Below are positions 40,334-47,536 of a stretch of DNA of 64,000 nt, one piece after another. The translations under genes and the position numbers were made by a program. The DNA is from Nocardia mexicana NBRC 108244 (GTDB lineage: Bacteria; Actinomycetota; Actinomycetes; Mycobacteriales; Mycobacteriaceae), in contig NZ_BDBV01000081.1 in NCBI RefSeq assembly GCF_001613165.1, positions 1-64,000 of the forward strand. The letters run 5' to 3'. The stretch's first letter is position 1. Every line of letters begins with the position of its first letter. The notes beneath the pieces were generated by a model that did not search any database, had not been told where the DNA came from, and saw only the letters and a program-made list of their open reading frames with translations.

Positions 40334-41440
40334 ATGGACATCCGCCTGGTGGCGCGGTGTATTCGCGGTGTGGAAACCGTTGTGGCAGCAGAGATTCTGC
40401 GTCTCGGGATCGGGCCGGTGGTCGAGATGGGGCATCGGGAGGTGCATTTCCGGCCCGGCCGCCCGGTTCGGGCGGCGCTGGAACTGCGAACCGCCGACGA
40501 TGTGCTGCTGCTGGCCGCGAGCGGTCCGGATATCGGGTCGGCACGCAAATCTGTTGCGGCCCTTGACGATCTGTGCGATACGGTCGATGTGACCGCGCTG
40601 CTGGAGTGGCGGCGGCGCTGTGGTGGCCGCACGGATCTCGGTGGTGGCGTCGATGTCTCGGCGTCGTTCCTCGGCGGCCGCAACTTCACTCGGTACGACG
40701 CGGAGGATGCGGTGGGCCGTGCGCTGGCCCGCCGGTTGGGCCTCGGCTACCGGTCGCGGCGGGACGGCGCGCCGCCGACGGATTACAGCGGCTGGCGGTT
40801 GACGCTGGACGGGACCCGGGCTCGCCTGCTGCTCCGCGTCGCCGACCGGCCGCTGCATCGACGGCCTTACAAGCGGCGGTCGGTCCCCGGCACGCTGCAT
40901 CCGCCGCTGGCGGCGGCAATGGCTCAGCTGGCCGAAATCCGAAGCGGCGACCGGGTTCTCGACCCGTGCTGCGGTGCGGGCACCCTGCTGATAGAGGCGG
41001 CCCAGCTACACCCGGACGCGTCCTACCGCGGGATCGACCGCGACGCGGCGGCGGTGCGGGCCGCGCGGGCGAATGCCGCGGGAACGATTGAGGTGCGCCG
41101 GGGCGATGCGGGGGACCTGCCCGTCGCCGACGGCACCGTCGACCGCATCGTCTGCAACCCGCCGTGGGGCGGACAGGTGGCGCCGCAGGGCTTGCTCGCC
41201 GGCGAGCCGATGCGGCTGTGGTCGGAGCTGCGTCGCGTGCTCGTCCCCGCAGGCACGGCCGTCGTGCTGATCCCGGACACCACACTGCTGGCCGCGGCCA
41301 TCGCGGCGGACTTCGTTCCCACGCACGTCCAGCAGGTCCGGATATCCGGCAAACGGGCGCACATCGTGCGGCTCACGCGCGAGATGACCGCCGGGGTGCG
41401 CCGGGAGCGGGTGGCCGCCGTTCCGACGCGGCGTCGGTGA
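40334..41440 (+). CDS. THUMP-type SAM methyltransferase, TrmN/Trm14-like tRNA m2G enzyme
   Basis: A 368-residue protein. The N-terminal ~165 residues fit a ferredoxin-like plus THUMP region (ARCIRGVETVVAAEILRLGI). The linker RPLHRRPYKRRSVPGTLHPP leads into a Rossmann methyltransferase with SAM motif LDPCCGAGTLLIEAAQL and catalytic CNPPWGG (about 275), the N2-guanine methyltransferase type. The best family fit is TrmN/Trm14, which in Thermus forms m2G at position 6 of tRNA-Phe; RlmL-like rRNA enzymes are an alternative. Its ribosome-binding site is masked by a Phe-rich leader, the basis of the main finding. Convergent with CsbD, with a hairpin between. Confidence 0.8.
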   Translation: MDIRLVARCIRGVETVVAAEILRLGIGPVVEMGHREVHFRPGRPVRAALELRTADDVLLLAASGPDIGSARKSVAALDDLCDTVDVTALLEWRRRCGGRTDLGGGVDVSASFLGGRNFTRYDAEDAVGRALARRLGLGYRSRRDGAPPTDYSGWRLTLDGTRARLLLRVADRPLHRRPYKRRSVPGTLHPPLAAAMAQLAEIRSGDRVLDPCCGAGTLLIEAAQLHPDASYRGIDRDAAAVRAARANAAGTIEVRRGDAGDLPVADGTVDRIVCNPPWGGQVAPQGLLAGEPMRLWSELRRVLVPAGTAVVLIPDTTLLAAAIAADFVPTHVQQVRISGKRAHIVRLTREMTAGVRRERVAAVPTRRR

Positions 41441-41485
41441 GCCGTCCGAAGTGTCCGAGGTCGCTGCTCGGCGTGCCCGCGATCG

Positions 41486-41537
41486 ATGGATCTCGCCCGC
41501 AGCCCGCAGCGGTTTGGCGAACTGCGGGCGAATCCAT
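41486..41537. terminator. Long hairpin between methyltransferase and CsbD genes
   Basis: Arms 41486-41502 and 41522-41537 pair over 16 bp with one bulge (core CGCCCGCAG/CTGCGGGCG). It should terminate both convergent genes. Confidence 0.65.
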
Positions 41538-41540
41538 TGA

Positions 41541-41747
41541 CTACATGCCGAACTTGTCCTTCAACTTGCCCACGGCGTCGCCGACGCCGTCCTTGACATC
41601 CTCGACCGCCTTCTTCGCCCCGGCCTGCACCTGGTCCAACTTGCCCTCGTCTCGCAGCTTGTCATCGCCGGTGACCTGGCCCGCGGCCTCCTTGGCTCGG
41701 CCGCCCAGATCGTCGGCGGCATTACCGATCTTGTCGTTCAGAGACAT
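41541..41747 (-). CDS. CsbD-family stress protein
   Basis: A 68-residue, highly charged helical protein of the CsbD type: LNDKIGNAADDLGGRAKEAA, GQVTGDDKLRDEGKLDQVQA and GDAVGKLKDKFGM. CsbD proteins are induced in general stress in Bacillus; their molecular role is unknown. ACGGAGGTTCACG precedes the ATG, nearly identical to the leader of the 74-residue gene at 46020-46244. It lies beside the ECF sigma operon and is divergent from it, suggesting shared stress control. Confidence 0.85.
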   Translation of the reverse strand: MSLNDKIGNAADDLGGRAKEAAGQVTGDDKLRDEGKLDQVQAGAKKAVEDVKDGVGDAVGKLKDKFGM

Positions 41748-41916
41748 CGTGAACCTCCGTTGTCGAAAGAAACCAGCGCCGTTGCGGCGTACTGCAGGGA
41801 CCCGCCGACACGGGAAAATCTCACGCAGCTACCGATGAGACAACGATCACGGATAATCGGCCGTGACGGTTCCGGCTTCCCGGTGTCGACACCACGAGCG
41901 GCGGAGGAGGTGCTGT

Positions 41917-42483
41917 GTGACAACGACGGCGACGGCACCCGAGGCAGCGCTGGACGACGCCACCCTGGCCGGGCGGGCGCGTGACGGCGATGTCCGGGCA
42001 TACGAGCAGCTGGTGCTGCGCTATCAGGGGCCGATGTTCCGGCTCTCCGCGAAGATGCTGGCCGACCGGGCCGAGGCCGAGGACATCACCCAGGAGGTCT
42101 TTCTGACGGCATGGCGCAGAATCGGTCAGCTGCAGGACGATTCGGCATTCGCCGGGTGGTTGTATCGAATGACCACCAACCGCTGCCTGAACGTGATCAG
42201 GTCGCGGCGCCTGCCCGCCGATGTCGACCCCGACACCACCGCGTCGCCGCGGACCGACCTCCACCCGGAGCATGCGGCGCAGGTCAACGGCCAGATGGCC
42301 GCCCTCGTCGCGGCGCTGCAGCAGCTGACGCCCGAACAGCGCGCGTGCTGGCTGCTGCGGGAGGTGCACGGCCGGTCCTACGAGGAAATCGCCGAGATCG
42401 TCGGCACCAACACCACGGCGGTCCGCGGACGGATCGCACGGGCCCGAGCGCAACTGGCGGAGGTGATGAAGCCATGGCGGTGA
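41917..42483 (+). CDS. ECF-type RNA polymerase sigma factor
   Basis: A 188-residue sigma factor. Region 2 is at about 20-95 (LAGRARDGDVRAYEQLVLRY, EAEDITQEVFLTAWRRIGQL, GWLYRMTTNRCLNVIRSRR) and region 4 at about 130-185 (LQQLTPEQRACWLLREVHGR, SYEEIAEIVGTNTTAVRGRI). It directs RNA polymerase to stress promoters. The GTG start follows a strong GGAGGAGG site. It overlaps the anti-sigma-like gene by 10 nt and heads a 4-kb run of coupled envelope-stress genes. Divergent from csbD. Confidence 0.9.
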   Translation: MTTTATAPEAALDDATLAGRARDGDVRAYEQLVLRYQGPMFRLSAKMLADRAEAEDITQEVFLTAWRRIGQLQDDSAFAGWLYRMTTNRCLNVIRSRRLPADVDPDTTASPRTDLHPEHAAQVNGQMAALVAALQQLTPEQRACWLLREVHGRSYEEIAEIVGTNTTAVRGRIARARAQLAEVMKPWR

Positions 42484-43058
42484 GCCAGAGCACCGAGAGC
42501 GACTATCTACTCCCCTGTGGACGCGGTCTGGAACGGGTGTGGGATCGGCTGGACGCGATGGACGCCGGACTGTCCGATGAGCACGAACGCACCTGCCCGC
42601 ACTGTGCGGCCGCACGGGACAGCCTGCTCACGCTGCGCGGAGCGACTCGCGAGCTCATCGATGAACCGGATCCGCCGCCGCCGGATCTGTTCGGCCGCAT
42701 CATGTCCGCGGTGCGCGCGGAGGGACGGCGCGGCCGCACCCTCACCCTGCCGACGCCGCATCCCGGATCGGTCGAGGTCAGCGAGCAGGCCGTCGCGGTG
42801 GTACTGCGATACGCCGCCGACACCGTGGATGGCGTGCGGGCCCGCGGCTGCCTGGTGCGGAGCACCGAGCCAGGACCCGACGGCGAACATATCGTCGATG
42901 TCGAGATGACGATCGCGGTGCGGCTGGGCGGCCGGGGTGTCGAGGAACTGGTGCCTCGGGTGCGGAATCGAGTGCGAACGGCGGCCTCGGCGCGGATCGG
43001 CCTGATGCTGGGACGCCTGGATATCACGGTCGTCGACATCTACGAGGAGCAGCGGTGA
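42474..43058 (+). CDS. Anti-sigma-like zinc motif fused to an Asp23/Gls24 domain
   Basis: A 194-residue protein with two parts. Residues ~28-45 contain DEHERTCPHCAAARDS, the HX3CX2C core of zinc anti-sigma (ZAS) domains. Residues ~95-190 follow the Asp23/Gls24 pattern (VEVSEQAVAVVLRYAADTVD, GVRARGCLVR, VDVEMTIAVRLGGRGVEELV, then IGLMLGRLDITVVDIYEE). It overlaps the sigma gene by 10 nt, the position of an anti-sigma factor. Inference: it holds the sigma factor and senses the envelope through its Asp23 half. No membrane helix is present, so it would have to be tethered via AmaP-like partners. Confidence 0.7.
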   Translation: MAVSQSTESDYLLPCGRGLERVWDRLDAMDAGLSDEHERTCPHCAAARDSLLTLRGATRELIDEPDPPPPDLFGRIMSAVRAEGRRGRTLTLPTPHPGSVEVSEQAVAVVLRYAADTVDGVRARGCLVRSTEPGPDGEHIVDVEMTIAVRLGGRGVEELVPRVRNRVRTAASARIGLMLGRLDITVVDIYEEQR

Positions 43059-43432
43059 GCGCCGCGGCCCCCGCCACCGAGATCGTGATCGGCGACGCCG
43101 TGATCGCGGGCGTCGCGGCTCGCGCCGCCGCCGCCGTGGCGGGGGTGCGCCGACTCGAGCCCGGCGTGCTCGGGCTGGTCGGTCAGCTCGCGCGCACGGG
43201 GCGGCAGTTGTGGACCGGTCAGGAGCCCGCGCCCGCGGGCGGGGTGCGGGTCCGGCGAGCCGGGCAGTGGCTGAAGATCCACGTCGATCTCACGATGTCG
43301 GGCGGTGCACGGGTGGGTGAGGTCGGGCGGATGGTGCAGCGCGAGGTCGCCCGTATGGTGGCCGAGCAGACCGGGGTGGCCGTGGACGAGGTCGTGGTGA
43401 CCGTTCTCGATATCGAACCGGGGCAGCCGTGA
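43055..43432 (+). CDS. Asp23/Gls24-family envelope stress protein (short)
   Basis: A 125-residue protein with the Asp23 order: a strand and helix (IVIGDAVIAGVAARAAAAVA), a variable insert, WLKIHVDLTMSGGARVGEVG and a helix-strand end (VARMVAEQTGVAVDEVVVTV). Asp23 proteins assemble beneath the membrane on AmaP and help in alkaline or cell-wall stress in Gram-positive bacteria. GTGA overlaps the previous stop by 4 nt and its own TGA overlaps the next start. Confidence 0.75.
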   Translation: MSAAAPATEIVIGDAVIAGVAARAAAAVAGVRRLEPGVLGLVGQLARTGRQLWTGQEPAPAGGVRVRRAGQWLKIHVDLTMSGGARVGEVGRMVQREVARMVAEQTGVAVDEVVVTVLDIEPGQP

Positions 43433-43746
43433 GAGCCGAGGAGGATCTGATCGATGCCATCGTGGACGCGATCGAATCGGTGGACGGCCTGCGACCGGCG
43501 GCGCCGCTCGGGCTGCCGAACGCGAAGTGGTTGCCGCTCAGCGGAAATCGGTATGCCGTCGACATCGGCGAGCAGTCTGTCGAGATTCGCGTCGCGGCCA
43601 CCGCGCTGCCGCTGCAGCCGCTGCTGGACAAGCTCGCCATCGCGATCCGGGGGTTGCTGGCCGAGACGGCCCAGGCGTCGACGACGCTGCGGATAGTCGT
43701 CACCGAACTCGACGCCGAGGCATTCGGCGAATCGATAGTTACCTAG
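43429..43746 (+). CDS. Asp23-like small protein
   Basis: A 105-residue protein, a diverged Asp23/Gls24 relative by length and fold pattern (AEEDLIDAIVDAIESVDGLR, YAVDIGEQSVEIRVAATALP, LLDKLAIAIRGLLAE, LRIVVTELD). GTG start, 4-nt overlap with the gene before; a 96-nt gap with a weak AAGGA site follows. Probably works with the neighbouring Asp23 proteins. Confidence 0.6.
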   Translation: MRAEEDLIDAIVDAIESVDGLRPAAPLGLPNAKWLPLSGNRYAVDIGEQSVEIRVAATALPLQPLLDKLAIAIRGLLAETAQASTTLRIVVTELDAEAFGESIVT

Positions 43747-43842
43747 ATCACGCCGTGTGGCCGTGACGATTCGCCCGGGATCGTGTCGAACCCGTACGGA
43801 GTTGTTATCCGCTGTACCGCAAGGGAATCGGAAGGAATTGTG

Positions 43843-44352
43843 ATGAGCACAGCGACGGAGAAGTCGGCCGGAAGCACGAAGTCCCCGGAGCAGGCCGGGG
43901 CGAGCGAGACTGCGCAGCAGTCCAGCCGCAACGGCGCCGTTCGACCCGGCGCGCTGGTGACCGACGAGGGCACCACCACCATCGCCGACGCCGTGGTGCA
44001 GAAGATCGCCGGGCTGGCCGCACGCGAGGTGCGCGGCGTGCACGAGCTCGGCGGCGGCGCGGCCCGGGCGTTCGGCGCCTTGCGCGATCGCATCCCGGGG
44101 GCGTCCGCCAGTGTCGGACAGGGGGTTTCGGTCGAGGTCGGCGAGCGGCAGGCCGCGGTCGACCTGGACATCGTCGTCGAATACGGCGTCGCCATCGCGG
44201 AGTTGGCACGCGCGGTGCGGCGCAACGTCATCACCGCGATCGAGCAGATGACGGGACTCGAGGTCGTCGAGGTGAACATCAACGTCAACGACGTGTACAT
44301 CGAGGGCGAGGACGATGACCAGCAGCCGCCGAGCCGGGACCGGGTGCAGTGA
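43843..44352 (+). CDS. Asp23/Gls24-family envelope stress protein
   Basis: A 169-residue protein, the best Asp23/Gls24 match of the island. After a ~55-residue Ser/Ala-rich N-terminus come TIADAVVQKIAGLAAREVRG, VHELGGG, VDLDIVVEYGVAIAELARAV and NVITAIEQMTGLEVVEVNIN, the conserved family stretches. The ATG is preceded by AAGGA; the frame extends further upstream. It probably forms the main Asp23 layer with AmaP (45386-45961). One base separates its stop from the next start. Confidence 0.85.
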   Translation: MSTATEKSAGSTKSPEQAGASETAQQSSRNGAVRPGALVTDEGTTTIADAVVQKIAGLAAREVRGVHELGGGAARAFGALRDRIPGASASVGQGVSVEVGERQAAVDLDIVVEYGVAIAELARAVRRNVITAIEQMTGLEVVEVNINVNDVYIEGEDDDQQPPSRDRVQ

Positions 44353-44353
44353 G

Positions 44354-44542
44354 ATGAGCGCCACCACGATCTGCCTGATGACGGGCCTGGCCCTGGGATT
44401 CGCCGCCGCCTTCGGCGGATTCGGGGCGTTCTTCGTCGTCCTGGTCTTCGGCGGGCTCGGCCTGCTGATCGGCCGCTGGCTCGACGGCGACGTCGACCTG
44501 TCGGGACTGGTGCGGTCGGTGCAGGATCGGGGTGGGCGATGA
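44354..44542 (+). CDS. DUF2273-like small membrane protein
   Basis: A 62-residue protein that is nearly all membrane helix (CLMTGLALGFAAAFGGFGAF, then VVLVFGGLGLLIGRWLDGDV), a pattern seen in the small DUF2273 proteins beside Asp23/AmaP genes. Probably an envelope-stress membrane partner. Starts 1 nt after the previous stop and its TGA overlaps the next ATG by 4 nt. Confidence 0.7.
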   Translation: MSATTICLMTGLALGFAAAFGGFGAFFVVLVFGGLGLLIGRWLDGDVDLSGLVRSVQDRGGR

Positions 44543-44856
44543 CGGCCGTGATCACCGAACCGCCCGGGGCGACCGTGGTGAGCGAGCGCGCGGTGCGCCG
44601 GATCGCCGCCCAGGCCGCGCGGGAGGTACCCGGGGTCGAGCCGGATGTGCAGGTCACGGCCCGGGTCGCCGGGGGGTCGGCGGCGCTGCGGGTCCGGCTG
44701 CCGGTCGGGTATCCGCAGCCGGTGGCCCGGGTGACCGACGCCTGCCGGGAGCACCTCATACTGCGCACCGGGGAGCTGGCGGGTCTGTCGGTGTCGCGGG
44801 TGGATATCGAGGTGTCGGCGCTGGAGTCGGGCGCCGTGGCGGGGAGGGTTCGATGA
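44539..44856 (+). CDS. Asp23-like protein, cassette A
   Basis: A 105-residue Asp23/Gls24-type protein (VVSERAVRRIAAQAAREVPG, VTARVAGGSAALRVRLPVGY, PVARVTDACREHLILRTGEL). ATGA overlap with the gene before and with the DUF6286 gene after. The same gene order recurs at 46591-47444 in cassette B, where the homologue is 107 residues. Confidence 0.75.
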   Translation: MTAVITEPPGATVVSERAVRRIAAQAAREVPGVEPDVQVTARVAGGSAALRVRLPVGYPQPVARVTDACREHLILRTGELAGLSVSRVDIEVSALESGAVAGRVR

Positions 44857-45389
44857 GGCGGCGTCCGCGCCGCGTCGCCCCGGCGATCGTGGTGGCGCTG
44901 GCGCTGCTGGCCAGCAGTGTCGTGGTCGCCGTCTCGGCAGTTCAGAAACTCAGTGGCACAAGGGAATTGGTGTCATACGAGGATCTGGCGACCATGCTGC
45001 ACGACACCCGCTGGGGGAGCGGCTGGGTACTCGGCGCCGGTATCGCGGCGGCGCTGGCGGGCGTGCTGCTGCTCGTGCTGGCACTGGCGCCGGGCCGCTC
45101 GGTCGTGGTTCCGGTCGAATCCGACGACCAGGTCGAGGCGGGTATCGCGCGGCGCAGCCTGCGTGCCGCCGTACGGGATGCGGCGGGTTCGGTCGATGAG
45201 GTGGATTCGGTGCGAGTGCGGCTGGGGCGCAAAAAGATTCGAATCGGTGCGCGTACCGGACGGGTGCCGGAGGAGTCGGTCGCCGCGATCCGGGCAGCGG
45301 TCGACGAACGACTGAGCCGGGTGGCTCCCGGGGTGCGGCGCGAGGTGGCCGCCCGCGCGCGTCCGGCCAAGACGGGAGGAACCCAGTGA
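44853..45389 (+). CDS. DUF6286-type membrane protein, cassette A
   Basis: A 178-residue protein with an Arg-rich start and two membrane helices (PAIVVALALLASSVVVAVSA at about 10-29; WVLGAGIAAALAGVLLLVLA at about 58-77). The C-terminal cytosolic part (about 85-170) is a small alpha/beta domain with RSLRAAVRDAAGSVDEVDSV and VRVRLGRKKIRIGART, the DUF6286 pattern. Function unknown; position ties it to Asp23/AmaP. Homologous to 46911-47444. 4-nt overlaps both sides. Confidence 0.75.
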   Translation: MRRRPRRVAPAIVVALALLASSVVVAVSAVQKLSGTRELVSYEDLATMLHDTRWGSGWVLGAGIAAALAGVLLLVLALAPGRSVVVPVESDDQVEAGIARRSLRAAVRDAAGSVDEVDSVRVRLGRKKIRIGARTGRVPEESVAAIRAAVDERLSRVAPGVRREVAARARPAKTGGTQ

Positions 45390-45961
45390 GTACGGCCAAC
45401 CGCCCGGCGCGGCTGAATCGAACGTTGCTGGCGGTGATCGGGCTGGCGCTGGCGGTCGCGGGCGGCTGCGTGATCGCGGCCTGGTCCGGCCGGTTGCGCT
45501 GGGCAGATCCGGACGCCGCGCTGGTCCCCGGCACCGCGGCGCCGCCCGGCTGGGTGCTGGTCGCGATCGCGGTGGGTGCCGTGCTGATCGGCCTGGCCGC
45601 GCTGCGGTGGCTGGCCGCGCAGGCCACCCGCCTGCCGCGGCGGACCTCGTGGCGGATCGGCGCGCCCGGCGCCGCGGGCATCACGGTTCTCGATTCCCGT
45701 ACCGCCGCCGCACCGCTGGTGACCGATATCGAGTCCGATCCGCAGGTCCGCTCGGCCACGGCCCGATTGTCGGGTCCGGCCGGAGCGCCCGAACTGCATC
45801 TGGTGGTGACCGCCGAGCCCGATGCCGACCTGACCGCGCTGCGCGGACGAATTCTCAGCCATGCCGTGGCCCGGCTGCGGACGGCGCTGGAGGTCGACAT
45901 CATCCCGGTGACAATGGAATTGCGATTGGCGGACCGAGGGCGGCTCGCACGAGCCCGGTGA
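45386..45961 (+). CDS. AmaP-like alkaline-shock membrane anchor, cassette A
   Basis: A 191-residue protein with two membrane helices (LLAVIGLALAVAGGCVIAAW near 14-33 and GWVLVAIAVGAVLIGLAALR near 55-74) and a cytosolic C-terminal domain (about 95-190). In staphylococci AmaP anchors Asp23 to the membrane. The C-terminal sequence TALEVDIIPVTMELRLADRG is nearly the same as in cassette B (RQALEVETIPVTMELRLQGK). The GTG start overlaps the DUF6286 stop. Last gene of the operon, closed by a 12-bp hairpin. Confidence 0.75.
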   Translation: MSTANRPARLNRTLLAVIGLALAVAGGCVIAAWSGRLRWADPDAALVPGTAAPPGWVLVAIAVGAVLIGLAALRWLAAQATRLPRRTSWRIGAPGAAGITVLDSRTAAAPLVTDIESDPQVRSATARLSGPAGAPELHLVVTAEPDADLTALRGRILSHAVARLRTALEVDIIPVTMELRLADRGRLARAR

Positions 45962-45980
45962 CCCGGGCCTGATCACGCAT

Positions 45981-46009
45981 CGGCTCGCGGCAGCGGGTGC
46001 CGCGAGCCG
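45981..46009. terminator. Hairpin closing the first envelope-stress operon
   Basis: A perfect 12-bp stem (45981-45992 with 45998-46009) and 5-nt loop between convergent genes; bidirectional. Confidence 0.7.
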
Positions 46010-46019
46010 ACGTGCGGCA

Positions 46020-46244
46020 TTACTTGGCGAGCTTGTCCTTCATCTTTTCTCCGGACTCCTCGATAGCGTCCTTGGCCGCGCGGGCCTCGCGCTTCATGCC
46101 GGAGCCCATCCGGTCCATATCGCGCTTCACCTCGTCGGCCATCCGGTCCACGCCGCGCTCCATGCGCCGGGCCTGGTCCTTCATGCCCTGTTTGGTCTTG
46201 TCGGCCATCTGGCCGGGTTTGCGGCCGCTCGAGCGGTCAGACAT
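46020..46244 (-). CDS. Small charged helical protein, CsbD-like context
   Basis: A 74-residue protein of Lys/Arg/Asp/Glu/Met-rich helix (KQGMKDQARRMERGVDRMAD, EVKRDMDRMGSGMKREARAA), with no membrane segment and probably coiled. The ribosome-binding region ACGGAGGTTCGC resembles that of csbD at 41747. It lies between the two Asp23 cassettes on the opposite strand. The family is not recognised; a stress-related chaperone-like role is speculative. Confidence 0.65.
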   Translation of the reverse strand: MSDRSSGRKPGQMADKTKQGMKDQARRMERGVDRMADEVKRDMDRMGSGMKREARAAKDAIEESGEKMKDKLAK

Positions 46245-46590
46245 GCGAACCTCCGTGTCGGTAGGTCACTCGCGTCCGAACTGCGATCGGGACTGGATCT
46301 CGTCCCTCGTGTCGTACAGCGCTGCCGGGCCGTATGCGGCGGCTCATCGGCAACCTGAATCAGCTGGCAACCATGTGGTCAACGGTTGCGCGTCCCTCAT
46401 CGTGACCACTGCCGTTCGTCGATGTCAATCGAAGATGCCGTACTGATGCGCGACTACCAGGGACAAACTCGCGACACCGCCGCCGCGGCGGAAAGGCCCG
46501 GCGCGTACACCGGCCCACGACGGATGCACCAGCTAGTGTTGCGCTATCCCGGGGGAGTCGAGCCGATCCACACCGAATCGGGAGGAAAGC
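46245..46590. other. 346-nt divergent promoter region
   Basis: Separates the small charged protein from cassette B. It contains an inverted repeat GCAACC/GGTTGC with an 11-nt spacer near 46363-46387 and the GGGAGGAAAG ribosome-binding site for 46591. No gene is supported. Confidence 0.4.
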
Positions 46591-46914
46591 ATGACGAGCA
46601 CGATGACCGCGATCGCGCCCGCCACGGCGTCGCCCGGACCCGTGCAGGCGGACGACGCCGACGCCGTGCGGGAGGTGGTGACGGCGGCCGCGCGGGAGAT
46701 CACCGGCGTCGCGCGCGACGTCCAGGCGCAGGTCAAGCTTTCCCGCGGCACGGCGGTGGTGTCGCTGTGGCTGCCGATCCACTATCCGATGCCGATCTGG
46801 CAGGTCACCACGGTGTGCCGCGAGCACGTCCTGCGCCGGATGCGCGAACGGGTCGGGGTGCCGGTGCGGCGGCTCGATATCGACGTGGCGGAACTGCCGG
46901 GGAGAGCACGGTGA
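46591..46914 (+). CDS. Asp23-like protein, cassette B
   Basis: A 107-residue Asp23/Gls24-type protein (DAVREVVTAAAREITGVARD, VQAQVKLSRGTAVVSLWLPI, WQVTTVCREHVLRRMRERVG). A GGGAGGAAAG site precedes the ATG. Its stop overlaps the GTG of the DUF6286 gene by 4 nt. Homologue of 44539-44856 in cassette A. Confidence 0.75.
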   Translation: MTSTMTAIAPATASPGPVQADDADAVREVVTAAAREITGVARDVQAQVKLSRGTAVVSLWLPIHYPMPIWQVTTVCREHVLRRMRERVGVPVRRLDIDVAELPGRAR

Positions 46915-47444
46915 GGCGGCGGCCGTCCCGGGCGGTGCCCGCGGCGACGGTGGCCCTGGCGCTGCTGGCGGTATGTGCGATCGTGGTGCTGTCGCTGGTC
47001 CAACGGCTCACCGGCGCAAAGGAATTCGTCTCCTACGACAGCATCGTGAACCGATTGCGCGACATCGCCTGGGAGGGGCCGTGGGTCGCCGTCGCGGGTG
47101 TCGGCGCCGTGCTGGCCGGGCTGCTGTTGCTGGCGCTGGCGGTGCTGCCCGGACGCCCGGTCGTCGTGCCGCTGGCCGCCGATGACGAGATCACGGCCGG
47201 AGTTCTCCGCCGCGGCCTGCACGGCGCGCTGCGCGAGGCGGCGCAGTCGGTGGAGGGCGTGCAATCGGCACGAGTCCGGCTGCACCGCAGGACTGTTCGC
47301 ATTACGGCCCGCACCCGCCACGCCCACCCGGCTGATCTGCCGGAGGCCGTGTGTGCGGCGGTGGACGAGCGGGTCGCGCGCATCGGGCCGCACCCTGCCC
47401 CACGGGTCTCGACCCGGCTACGCCGCGCCGGGAGCTTGCGATGA
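46911..47444 (+). CDS. DUF6286-type membrane protein, cassette B
   Basis: A 177-residue protein with the layout of the cassette A homologue at 44853: basic start, helix PAATVALALLAVCAIVVLSL, second helix VAVAGVGAVLAGLLLLALAV, then the DUF6286 C-terminal domain (RRGLHGALREAAQSVEGVQS, ARVRLHRRTVRITART). The two share a common plan, for example SLVQRLTGAKEFVSYDSIV versus SAVQKLSGTRELVSYEDLA. GTG start; 4-nt overlap with the gene before and with the mini-gene after. Confidence 0.75.
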   Translation: MRRRPSRAVPAATVALALLAVCAIVVLSLVQRLTGAKEFVSYDSIVNRLRDIAWEGPWVAVAGVGAVLAGLLLLALAVLPGRPVVVPLAADDEITAGVLRRGLHGALREAAQSVEGVQSARVRLHRRTVRITARTRHAHPADLPEAVCAAVDERVARIGPHPAPRVSTRLRRAGSLR

Positions 47445-47536
47445 GCGCGGCGAGGCAGGCGCGACGGCTGCCGATCGGCAGTGATACGCGACGGAATTCG
47501 GTGACGTCCGCGCAGTTGGATCGGGGCCTGCGGTGA
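47441..47536 (+). CDS. 31-codon mini-gene resembling a duplicated AmaP start
   Basis: Translates to 31 residues opening MSAARQARRLPIGS. Its ATG overlaps the DUF6286 stop (ATGA) and its TGA overlaps the next GTG (GTGA), so it is coupled on both sides. The next gene also begins MSAARQA, and the flanking DNA matches (GAGCTTGCGATGAGC versus GGCCTGCGGTGAGC). It looks like a tandem duplication of the 5' end of the AmaP gene that then acquired a stop; it may have no function beyond passing ribosomes on. Confidence 0.45.
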   Translation: MSAARQARRLPIGSDTRRNSVTSAQLDRGLR

